DNA from: an uncultured Oscillospiraceae bacterium
GTDB taxonomy: Bacteria; Bacillota; Clostridia; Oscillospirales; Acutalibacteraceae
Direction: 5' to 3'
Length of the DNA: 43,586 nt
Assembly (NCBI GenBank): GCA_900542375.1
Contig: UQNI01000010.1
Coordinates: 1-43,586 of the forward strand
Under the pieces are notes generated by a model. The model searched no databases. It was not told the DNA's origin and was given only the letters and a program-made list of their open reading frames with translations. Shown here in pieces: positions 1 to 6,354 of this stretch. Position numbers and translations under genes: made by a program. The first letter of the stretch is position 1. Each line of letters begins with the position of its first letter.

Positions 1-30
1 AGAGTAGTATTCTACTCTCTTCTTTTTTAT
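1..30 (+). terminator. Terminator-like hairpin at the left edge
   Basis: A perfect 7-bp stem (AGAGTAG at 1-7, CTACTCT at 12-18) with a 4-base loop is followed by a T-rich run to about position 30. It probably ends a gene lying left of the window, which cannot be checked here. Confidence 0.45.
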
Positions 31-378
31 TCTCTCAATTAGTTTTTTTATGTGTAATAGAACTGCGCTATAATCCAAATATAAAACTTTATTGAGGAAA
101 GGTGATGAGCTATTATGACTTTAATCAAGAGCAAATTGTGAATTATTTTACAAGAAGTTGTTGTTAGAGCTTTGTTTTACACACAATATTTCAATCCCAT
201 TTGAAAATTTGGATATATTGAATAATAGAAAGATTTCTTGGGATCTGGGGTAAAAGATCTTTCTTCCAGATTTTTTCGAGATGCAGACAATGATATCCTC
301 ATGCAGAGACATCGCTTATTAAAGGTAGAGGCTGTAGATGGTAATTATATATGGGATATTGGAATTAGACAACGTTCT

Positions 379-658
379 TGACGAAAGGCATTTCCGAATA
401 TCCTCAAAAGGGCACCTTAACATAACCTAAGAGAGTCAGAAGAAAGCATAAAAAAGACTCGGTATAGAGCGAACTGGCTCTATACCGGGTCTTTTTTGAT
501 TTATATAAGGTGTAAAAATGGCGTGTTTCCGGCGATTTTATGGAATGCACTTGGCTCGTAAGGGGCTCAGAAGGAGCTATGGGGAATTGCAGTAAGGACA
601 AACCCGGTACGATACGGAAGTTTGCCCTTTTTAGGATATATTAGGCTGCCCACTAACA
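379..658 (+). mobile_element. MITE-like element, copy 1 (280 bp, target duplication GTTCT)
   Basis: The element is flanked by a 5-bp direct repeat, GTTCT at 374-378 and again at 659-663. Removing the element plus one repeat restores the NAT protein reading (GIRQRS-PKYPL), which fixes the boundaries. It begins TGACG and ends TAACA, so it has TG...CA termini. The two ends form an imperfect inverted repeat of about 36 bp: TG, then GGCA at offsets 9-12, then ATATCCT and AAAAGGGCA at offsets 20-36. It has no transposase and no convincing ORF, so it would need a transposase in trans. A second copy in inverted orientation lies at 41644-41925. TG..CA ends with 5-bp duplications are typical of Mu/Tn7-like DDE transposases, but the source family is inference. 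Confidence 0.9.
446..497. terminator. Bidirectional terminator hairpin inside the mobile element
   Basis: The core of the element holds a long stem, CGGTATAGAG pairing with CTCTATACCG, flanked by A-run and T-run tracts. It can work as an intrinsic terminator on either strand. The second copy keeps a weaker but still paired version (about 41807-41856). Confidence 0.7.
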
Positions 659-1038
659 GTTCTCCCAAATATCCATTACGTTTAGCATAAGGATTAGTGC
701 AGAAACAGTGTGGAGAAGTTTATAGGCTTGAAAAAGAAGCATTTTATGGTTGGATTTTATATGAATACTATAAGGAACAATGGTTGAGAATTTTATCTTT
801 TACTGAACAACAGCAAATAGCTGCTGACTTTATCCCTGCCTGTACATGGTGTGAATTACATGCTGATTCTCCTTTTAAAATTCATAGAATGCTTGCGATT
901 AAAACAATAGATGGAAGGAAAAGTATTGATGGCAATACCTTTAGAATCATAAAAGGTCAGTAAATAGATGTATTTGAAAATCTTACAGGGGATGAATTGG
1001 AAGTGATATGCGAAGAGCATTTTGGTTTATGGTTATAA

Positions 1039-1303
1039 ATCTATAACAATGTAGTACAATTCAATGTTTATAATAATGCTAACCATAAATTAATTTTTTA
1101 TTATATTTTTCGGGATGCTGAGACAAATTAATGGTTTGTTGGGCAATAAGATAATAGATATTTATTATAAAATGTATGTTATAGATAGGAGAGATTATAA
1201 TTTTATCTCCTAAGATTTTTATAATAATTGTGCGCAGCAATAGGTCAGATATTATGTTTGTGGCCACTTGCTACGCACATATAAAAATATTTAATTTATT
1301 TGT
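1039..1303. other. Intergenic stretch, no gene recognised
   Basis: AT-rich DNA between the NAT remnant and the SDR gene. There is a short inverted repeat (AGGAGA/TCTCCT near 1186-1212), but no convincing coding region, RNA gene or promoter that I can support. Confidence 0.4.
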
Positions 1304-2068
1304 TTATGGCCTAATTCCGCCACCGCCATCTACATGTATGGTTTGACCTGTAATATAAGCCGCATCTTCTGAGGCGAGGAATAAACAAGTACGGCCAATA
1401 TCCTTTTCAGGGTCTCCGTAACGTCCTAATGTTATGTTTTTTAAATTTGCTTTTGCCATTTCCGGTTCTGCCTCAGCCCATTTTGCCAATTGTTCTGTCA
1501 TAGCCAATGGACATATAATATTTACGGTAATTCCAAATTCTCCCCATTCACGTGCTGCTACACGTGACATACCTCGAATGCCTTCTTTTGCAGCTGCATA
1601 GGAAGTTTGTCCCATATTGCCATATACGCCTGCAGCTGATGCAAAATTGATTACCCTAGATTGTTTGCTTTGTTTTAAGTAAGGAAAACATTCTTTCATA
1701 TAGTAGAATGCTGCATATAACCCAGAGTGAATTGCTAATTTAAAATCTTCTACAGAATGGTCTGCAAATAAAACACCGGATTTAGAGGCTTGCGCATTAT
1801 TAATTAAAACATCTATTCCTCCAAATGTATCAACAGTATTTTTAACTGCGGCCTGTACTTGAGAATAATCTCCTCCATCTGCATATAGTGCCAACACTTT
1901 TACACCATATTCTTCTTCCAATGTTTGTTTTGCATTATTCAATTCTTCCTGTACAATACTGGTTAACACAAGATTTGCTCCTTCTTTTGCAAATGCAGTT
2001 GCAATGCCATATCCAATCCCGCGAGCACCCCCTGTAATAATAATTGTTTTATTAGAAAATCGTCCCAT
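1304..2068 (-). CDS. SDR-family NAD(P)-dependent oxidoreductase
   Basis: A classical short-chain dehydrogenase/reductase of 254 residues, the usual length for the family. It has the Rossmann dinucleotide motif TGGARGIG (residues 12-19), the NNA motif as NNAQ (90-93, normally NNAG), catalytic Ser144, and the Y-x-x-x-K pair at Tyr157 and Lys161 (SYAAAK). The C-terminal ITGQTIHVDGG is also standard. These enzymes reduce or oxidise carbonyl/alcohol groups in the cytoplasm. The substrate cannot be read from sequence; FabG-like acyl carrier reductases and sugar or steroid dehydrogenases look alike. It has an AAAGGAG ribosome binding site just upstream and appears to be a single-gene unit, diverging from the small membrane protein at 2291. 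Confidence 0.93.
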   Translation of the reverse strand: MGRFSNKTIIITGGARGIGYGIATAFAKEGANLVLTSIVQEELNNAKQTLEEEYGVKVLALYADGGDYSQVQAAVKNTVDTFGGIDVLINNAQASKSGVLFADHSVEDFKLAIHSGLYAAFYYMKECFPYLKQSKQSRVINFASAAGVYGNMGQTSYAAAKEGIRGMSRVAAREWGEFGITVNIICPLAMTEQLAKWAEAEPEMAKANLKNITLGRYGDPEKDIGRTCLFLASEDAAYITGQTIHVDGGGGIRP

Positions 2069-2290
2069 GATATTTTCTCCTTTTTATTTATTGAGAAACA
2101 GTATAGCACGTTTTTTAATCAAAAATCTATAGAACTTTATAACAAAAATACACATAAAATAGAATGTTTTTATCATTTTTATGTGAAAATTGTTAAAAAA
2201 TAATCAAAGTTGCTAAAAATTACTCCAATAAAACTGTTTTATTTTATACTTCAAAAGGACATGATATTATTATGAAATAATGATTGGGTG

Positions 2291-2593
2291 ATGATTGTGG
2301 CAATTTTTATAGGAAGCATAATTCTGCTTATTTTATTATGTGGTGTTGTAGTTTCTACAAAAGCAATTTCTAAAAGAGGCAGGAACGATCAGTCTGATGC
2401 AGTGTATCGTGATAATTACCGTTATCGTAATCAGTATAGGGAGGAGAAAGATGATTTTGTTTCAATAGAATCATCTTCTCCCGAGGAACAAACTACAGAA
2501 TCTGCAGAAAATAATGTAGAAGAAGAATCCGAGGATAATTTAAATGGAGAGTCTACAACTGTAATTGCTCCGGGTGAAGATATAAAAAAGTAA
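2291..2593 (+). CDS. Small membrane-anchored acidic protein, unknown function
   Basis: About 100 residues. Residues 3-23 form one hydrophobic segment (AIFIGSIILLILLCGVVVS). A short basic and tyrosine/arginine-rich stretch follows (YRDNYRYRNQYR), then a long acidic, Ser/Glu/Asn-rich tail to the C-terminus. This looks like a single-pass membrane protein with a disordered soluble tail. I recognise no domain. The start is uncertain: ATG 2291 follows GTG 2288 directly and there is no strong ribosome binding site. The stop codon sits right before the terminator of the first minus-strand RNA unit, whose hairpin could also end this transcript. Confidence 0.6.
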   Translation: MIVAIFIGSIILLILLCGVVVSTKAISKRGRNDQSDAVYRDNYRYRNQYREEKDDFVSIESSSPEEQTTESAENNVEEESEDNLNGESTTVIAPGEDIKK

Positions 2594-2702
2594 AAAAGAA
2601 AATGTCCAAAGTGAAATCTTTGGACGTTTTCTGTTAGCTTAAAATTTTGATTGAGAAGAATGGGAGGTAGAAAAGATAGTTGCGGTCTACCTTTCACTAC
2701 AA
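2592..2702 (-). ncRNA. Candidate small RNA, unit 1 of a tandem pair
   Basis: Read on the minus strand, a TATAAT box (2707-2712) is followed by a hairpin with stem AGGTAGA/TCTACCT (2665-2671 and 2686-2692) whose loop contains CCGCAAC. Next come an unpaired stretch with CTCAATCAAA (2646-2655) and AAGCTAAC (2633-2640), and an intrinsic terminator (stem 2603-2611/2618-2626) with a strong T tract. Transcript length would be about 108 nt. Unit 2 at 2783-2897 has the same order of parts with a different stem sequence. No start codon with ribosome binding site is present. Function unknown; an RNA on the plus strand cannot be excluded. Confidence 0.55.
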
Positions 2703-2782
2703 TATCATTATAAAATGATATTGTGACAAAGTTATGAATAGTTTTACATTCATTTGTAAACATTTTATGGAAGCTCAGCAAG

Positions 2783-2897
2783 AAAAAAACCGAATCATAT
2801 AGATTCGGTTCATTCTCGTTAGCTTGAAAGGTTATTTGATTGAGGAGTGTAGAATGTACGAAAAGAACGGTTGCGGCTTCCTTTCCTTTGTACACTT
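2783..2897 (-). ncRNA. Candidate small RNA, unit 2 of a tandem pair
   Basis: On the minus strand, a TATAAT box (2900-2905) leads to a hairpin with stem TGTACAAA/TCGTACA (2887-2894 and 2855-2862) with CCGCAAC on its loop side (2870-2876). The blocks CTCAATCAAA (2835-2844) and AAGCTAAC (2818-2825) are identical to those of unit 1. It ends in a terminator with stem CCGAATC/GATTCGG (2790-2796, 2802-2808) and seven Ts. The hairpin stem differs from unit 1 at most positions yet still pairs, which favours a real RNA structure. Confidence 0.55.
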
Positions 2898-2979
2898 ATA
2901 TTATAACGAAAAAATGCGGTGAGTTGTTACGGCTCTGTGAATAGAGTAAAGTGATTTTGTAAATAAATTTTCAAAATAT

Positions 2980-2993
2980 CAAACATTTGTTTG
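2980..2993. promoter_or_regulatory. LexA (SOS/DinR-type) operator
   Basis: CAAACATTTGTTTG is an inverted repeat closely matching the Gram-positive SOS box form CGAAC-N4-GTTCG, with A for G at the second position and T for C near the end. It overlaps the -35 region of the lexA promoter, as expected for autorepression. Confidence 0.75.
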
Positions 2994-3019
2994 TTTTTTT
3001 GATACATATGTGGTATGAT
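2991..3019 (+). promoter_or_regulatory. lexA promoter
   Basis: TTGTTT (2991-2996) and TATGAT (3014-3019) are separated by 17 bases. The LexA box at 2980-2993 overlaps the -35 element. Confidence 0.65.
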
Positions 3020-3050
3020 TACATTATCCGAATTAAGGAGGATTGTTTAG

Positions 3051-3638
3051 ATGAAACCATTGACCAAGAGCCAACAGAAGATATATGATTTTTTAAAAGA
3101 CCGTTCTCAATATGGAATCCCTCCATCCGTACGAGAAATTTGTGCTGCAACAGGGCTAAAATCGACTTCTACTGTGCATGCCCACTTAAAAGCTTTAGAA
3201 AATTTAGGTTATATCTCACGAGATGCAGGGCTAAACAGGGCCATTCATATAGAAGGTTGCGAACAAACAGCACAAGTGCCTATTTTAGGTAAGGTTACAG
3301 CAGGACTTCCCATTTTAGCTGTAGAAGAGATACAAGGTTATCTGCCTATTACTGCTAGTCAGCAGAGAGGTCGAGAGCTATTTGCATTAACTGTACAAGG
3401 TGAAAGTATGAAAAATGCAGGTATCCTAGATGGTGACTATGTCGTAGTAGAACGAACTCCCACTGCCCGTGATGGAGATATTGTTGTTGCCTTAATTGAA
3501 GATGAAGCAACGGTAAAACGTTTGTATAGGGAGACAGATTGCGTTCGATTACAGCCGGAGAATGATGCATTTGAGCCAATTTATGCAAAAGAAGTTATCA
3601 TTTTAGGAAAAGTGGTTTCTGTGGTACGTTATTATTAA
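3051..3638 (+). CDS. lexA: LexA repressor
   Basis: SOS-response repressor and self-cleaving serine peptidase of 195 residues, near the usual 200-210. Residues 1-65 are the winged-helix DNA-binding domain (with PPSVREI and LKSTSTVHAHLKALENLGYI). The C-terminal half is the S24 peptidase domain. The cleavage site Ala84-Gly85 (KVTAGLPI), nucleophile Ser119 (GESM) and general base Lys156 (DEATVKRLY) are all present, so RecA-stimulated autocleavage should be intact. The start is set by AAGGAGGA ending 9 bases upstream. It has its own promoter with a LexA box, showing autoregulation. It sits alone between the RNA units and mtnN, which has a separate promoter. Confidence 0.97.
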   Translation: MKPLTKSQQKIYDFLKDRSQYGIPPSVREICAATGLKSTSTVHAHLKALENLGYISRDAGLNRAIHIEGCEQTAQVPILGKVTAGLPILAVEEIQGYLPITASQQRGRELFALTVQGESMKNAGILDGDYVVVERTPTARDGDIVVALIEDEATVKRLYRETDCVRLQPENDAFEPIYAKEVIILGKVVSVVRYY

Positions 3639-3699
3639 AAATTCCAATAAAGAAAGCATTACTTAGACAGGGATTGTAATTTTATGTAATGGTTCATCG

Positions 3700-3728
3700 T
3701 TGTATTCTGTTCATAAATATGATAAAAT
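3700..3728 (+). promoter_or_regulatory. mtnN promoter
   Basis: TTGTAT (3700-3705) and TAAAAT (3723-3728) with a 17-base spacer, 33 bases before the mtnN start. Confidence 0.55.
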
Positions 3729-3761
3729 CGAAAAAATAGGTATTTACGGAGGATTCATCGT

Positions 3762-4454
3762 ATGATAGGAATTATCGGGGCTATGGATATGGAAGTGAAT
3801 GGTTTGAAAGAACGTATGCAGAATACAGAAGTAGAAACCATTGGAACAATTGACTTTTATAAAGGAACTATTCAGGGTATTCCATGTGTAGTTGCACGCA
3901 GTGGAGTAGGTAAAGTAAATGCAGCAATATGTGCGCAAATTATGGCTTTGGTGTATCGGCCTAAGGCAATTATTAATACGGGAGTTGCAGGCGGCATCGG
4001 CAAAGGCGTGTCTGTAGGCGACGTAGTTGTTTCCAGAGGATTGGTACAACATGATATGGATACCAGCGCAGTAGGAGATCCAAAAGGTTTTATTTCCGGA
4101 ATGAATTTAATCACGATTCCTGCGACGGAAAAATTGGTGAATCTGGTAGTGGAAAAAGCAAAACACACGTATCAGGGGGCAGTACATATCGGTATTATTG
4201 CAACAGGAGATCAATTTATTGGACAATCTGATAAATTAAAAGAGATTTCCAATCAATTTCAGGCCATTGCATGTGAAATGGAAGGTGGCAGTATTGCTCA
4301 AGTTTGTTATATGAATGGTATTGATTTTGTTGTGATTCGCGCTATTTCCGATAATGCAGATGAAGCTGCCAACATATCCTTTGAACAGTTTGCCGCTATG
4401 GCAGCAGAAAAATCTATTCAATTATTGTGTGAAGTTCTCCCTGCATTAGTATAA
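3762..4454 (+). CDS. mtnN: 5'-methylthioadenosine/S-adenosylhomocysteine nucleosidase
   Basis: Hydrolyses the N-glycosidic bond of 5'-methylthioadenosine and S-adenosylhomocysteine, releasing adenine. It detoxifies SAM by-products and feeds methionine salvage and autoinducer-2 precursor formation; cytoplasmic. The 230 residues match the Pfs family length. It begins MIGIIGAMDMEV with Glu11, has the nucleobase pocket GVAGG (75-79), and carries the catalytic pair Glu174 (CEMEGG) and Asp197 (ISDNAD), the same places as in the E. coli enzyme. ACGGAGG provides the ribosome binding site. A strong terminator follows at 4470-4504, so it is a single-gene transcript. Confidence 0.96.
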   Translation: MIGIIGAMDMEVNGLKERMQNTEVETIGTIDFYKGTIQGIPCVVARSGVGKVNAAICAQIMALVYRPKAIINTGVAGGIGKGVSVGDVVVSRGLVQHDMDTSAVGDPKGFISGMNLITIPATEKLVNLVVEKAKHTYQGAVHIGIIATGDQFIGQSDKLKEISNQFQAIACEMEGGSIAQVCYMNGIDFVVIRAISDNADEAANISFEQFAAMAAEKSIQLLCEVLPALV

Positions 4455-4469
4455 AATATAGAAAAAAAT

Positions 4470-4504
4470 GCGTATTCCTGGTAGCAATGGAATACGCTTT
4501 TTTT
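4470..4504 (+). terminator. Terminator after mtnN
   Basis: Stem GCGTATTCC/GGAATACGC with a 10-base loop and seven Ts. Confidence 0.9.
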
Positions 4505-4592
4505 GCGTTATAATGTATACAAAATTGGGGAATATATATATGCGTTTTACATATATAAACGTATTTTTATAAATATTTAACAATTTTGTAGC

Positions 4593-4621
4593 TTGTTAAG
4601 AATTGTGTTTTATGGTATAAT
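4593..4621 (+). promoter_or_regulatory. Citrate synthase promoter
   Basis: TTGTTA (4593-4598) and a perfect TATAAT (4616-4621) with a 17-base spacer. The 5' leader to the start codon is about 110 nt; I see no riboswitch in it. Confidence 0.7.
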
Positions 4622-4739
4622 TGAGAACATATAAGTGCGGATAAAATAGTAAAATTTTTTATATATTCATTCCATAAAAAATTGAAAAGAGAGGTACTTT
4701 TATTAGAAACAAGATTACACATAGGAAGAGGTAGAAATT

Positions 4740-6104
4740 ATGGATTATCAATACTCAGAGATTACCCCTGAAGTAATTGAACTGGCAAAGTTATGTACAC
4801 AAAAAGGCGGTATTGACCCAAGCTTGTATGCAAAATATGAAGTAAAACGTGGTCTTAGAGATATAAATGGTAAAGGCGTTCTGGCCGGCCTTACTGAAAT
4901 ATCTGAAGTACATGCAAATGATATTATTAATGGGGAATCTGTACCGTGTGAAGGCAGGTTATATTACAGGGGAATCAATGTTGAGGATATTGTTGCAGGT
5001 TTTATGCGCGATGAACGATTCGGTTTTGAGGAGACAGTTTACTTATTATTATTTGGAAACTTACCAAATGAAAAACAATTAAATGATTTTCGTGGTTTAT
5101 TAGCAAAGTATAGAACATTGCCAACAACATTTGTGCGCGATATCATTATGAAAGCACCTAGTTCTGATATGATGAATGCTTTGGCAAGAAGTGTGCTTAC
5201 TTTATATGCATATGATGATTTACCGAATGACACATCTATTCCAAATGTATTGGCACAATGTATGCAGTTAATTGCGTTGTTTCCTGTATTGGCAGTGTAT
5301 GGTTATAATTGTTATCGCCATTATCATGGAGATCAGAGCTTAATTATTCATGCTCCGCAGCCACATCTTTCTACAGCGGAAAATATTTTGCATTTGTTAA
5401 GACCTGACAGCAAATATACAAAAATGGAAGCCCGTGTATTGGACCTTGCTCTTGTCCTTCATGCAGAGCATGGAGGAGGTAATAACTCTACCTTTACTAC
5501 ACATGTGGTATCTTCATCCGGCACGGATACATATTCAGCAATTGCAGCTGCTTTGGGTTCTTTAAAGGGACCAAAACATGGCGGCGCCAATATTAAAGTG
5601 ACTCAGATGTTTGAGGATATGAAGCAAACGGTAAAAGACTGGACCGATGAAGAAGAGGTAAAAAACTATTTGGTGTCTTTGCTGCGTAAACAAGGCTTTG
5701 ATAAAACGGGGCTTATTTACGGTATGGGACATGCGGTATATTCTTTGTCTGACCCGAGAGCAAAATTATTGGGTCAGTTTGTAAAAGGTTTGTCGGAAGA
5801 AAAAGGTCGTCAAAAGGAATATGCGTTGTATAGTATGGTAGAAAGATTAGCACCGGAGGTAATTTCGAAAGAGCGCAGAATTTATAAGGGTGTTAGTGCC
5901 AATGTTGATTTTTACAGTGGCTTTATTTATAGTATGCTGGATTTACCGGCAGAGCTGTACACTCCATTGTTTGCAATTGCACGTATTGCAGGCTGGAGTG
6001 CTCACAGAATAGAAGAGCTGTTGAACAATAGTAAGATTATCCGTCCTGCATATATGAATATCGCCGAACATAGACCTTATCAAGATTTAAAAGAAAGACC
6101 ATAA
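4740..6104 (+). CDS. gltA: Citrate synthase
   Basis: Condenses oxaloacetate and acetyl-CoA to citrate, the entry to the (probably incomplete) TCA branch that supplies 2-oxoglutarate and glutamate in anaerobes. The 454 residues fit the longer clostridial citrate synthases. Signature regions are intact: HAEHGGGNNST (241-251), substrate/catalytic His280 in GPKHGGAN, His331 in GMGHAVY, and catalytic Asp390 in NVDFYSG. The N-terminal 65 residues extend beyond the shorter bacterial forms. A 2-methylcitrate synthase activity cannot be excluded by sequence alone. It has its own promoter and terminator and is therefore monocistronic. The malic enzyme at 19690 is the other carboxylate-flux gene in the window. 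Confidence 0.93.
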   Translation: MDYQYSEITPEVIELAKLCTQKGGIDPSLYAKYEVKRGLRDINGKGVLAGLTEISEVHANDIINGESVPCEGRLYYRGINVEDIVAGFMRDERFGFEETVYLLLFGNLPNEKQLNDFRGLLAKYRTLPTTFVRDIIMKAPSSDMMNALARSVLTLYAYDDLPNDTSIPNVLAQCMQLIALFPVLAVYGYNCYRHYHGDQSLIIHAPQPHLSTAENILHLLRPDSKYTKMEARVLDLALVLHAEHGGGNNSTFTTHVVSSSGTDTYSAIAAALGSLKGPKHGGANIKVTQMFEDMKQTVKDWTDEEEVKNYLVSLLRKQGFDKTGLIYGMGHAVYSLSDPRAKLLGQFVKGLSEEKGRQKEYALYSMVERLAPEVISKERRIYKGVSANVDFYSGFIYSMLDLPAELYTPLFAIARIAGWSAHRIEELLNNSKIIRPAYMNIAEHRPYQDLKERP

Positions 6105-6106
6105 AT

Positions 6107-6141
6107 AAAAGGACCTGCCTATCTAATGGGCAGGTCCTTTT
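6107..6141. terminator. Terminator after citrate synthase
   Basis: Stem AAAAGGACCTGCC/GGCAGGTCCTTTT with an 8-base loop; symmetric A and T tracts allow function in both directions. Confidence 0.9.
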
Positions 6142-6316
6142 ATTTAGATATGAAACCGGATTACTGGTCTAGGCCTTGTTATGGAGATGATAAAAATAAA
6201 ACAAGAAAGGTTTTGTCAAGTTGGGGAGATTATCCTGGTAGATGCTTGAAATAAAGACATTATACAGCTATCAAGCACAGAAAAGCAATAAACTTGCTTT
6301 GTATTTCTCATAAATA

Positions 6317-6352
6317 GAAACAGCTCTCTTACTAAATCAAGAGAGCTGTTTC
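6317..6352 (-). terminator. Terminator after nadE
   Basis: A 14-bp perfect stem GAAACAGCTCTCTT/AAGAGAGCTGTTTC with an 8-base loop, beside the nadE stop codon on the minus strand. Confidence 0.75.
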
Positions 6353-6354
6353 TA

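Larger units (their letters stand above)
105..1038 (+). pseudogene. Arylamine N-acetyltransferase remnant, interrupted by a mobile element
   Basis: The reading begins at ATG 105 after a GAGGAAAGG ribosome binding site and gives an N-terminus typical of clostridial NAT enzymes (MSYYDFNQEQIVNYF). It then meets a stop and frame changes. The family motif IPFENLD can be read near 196-216 in another frame. The segment expected to hold the catalytic cysteine (RRGG-x-C) is missing. The stretch LLKVEAVDGNYIWDIGIRQRS runs up to 378. The 280-bp element at 379-658 follows, and the same reading resumes at 664 (SPKYPLRL). The C-terminal half at 697-963 is well preserved, with SPF and DGNTFR motifs. A stop at 961-963 precedes an in-frame NAT-like tail (FENLTGDELEVICEEHFG) to 1038. 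Several lesions are independent of the insertion, so the gene was probably already dead or died early. NATs acetylate arylamines from acetyl-CoA; this copy should make no enzyme. Confidence 0.85.

Noticed and set aside
404..601. 65-codon frame inside mobile element copy 1
   Set aside because: The frame crosses the terminator hairpin and is broken in copy 2; it has no ribosome binding site. It is a by-product of the repeat.
1079..1267. 62-codon minus-strand frame in the gap before the SDR gene
   Set aside because: Low-complexity Ile/Asn/Tyr-rich sequence without ribosome binding site or family resemblance.
2431..2895. 154-codon minus-strand frame across the small-RNA region
   Set aside because: It runs through two terminators and two TATAAT boxes and overlaps the small membrane protein gene. 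Composition is unlike a protein.
4622..4739. Riboswitch in the citrate synthase leader
   Set aside because: The leader is AT-rich without a stable multi-stem structure or a motif I recognise.
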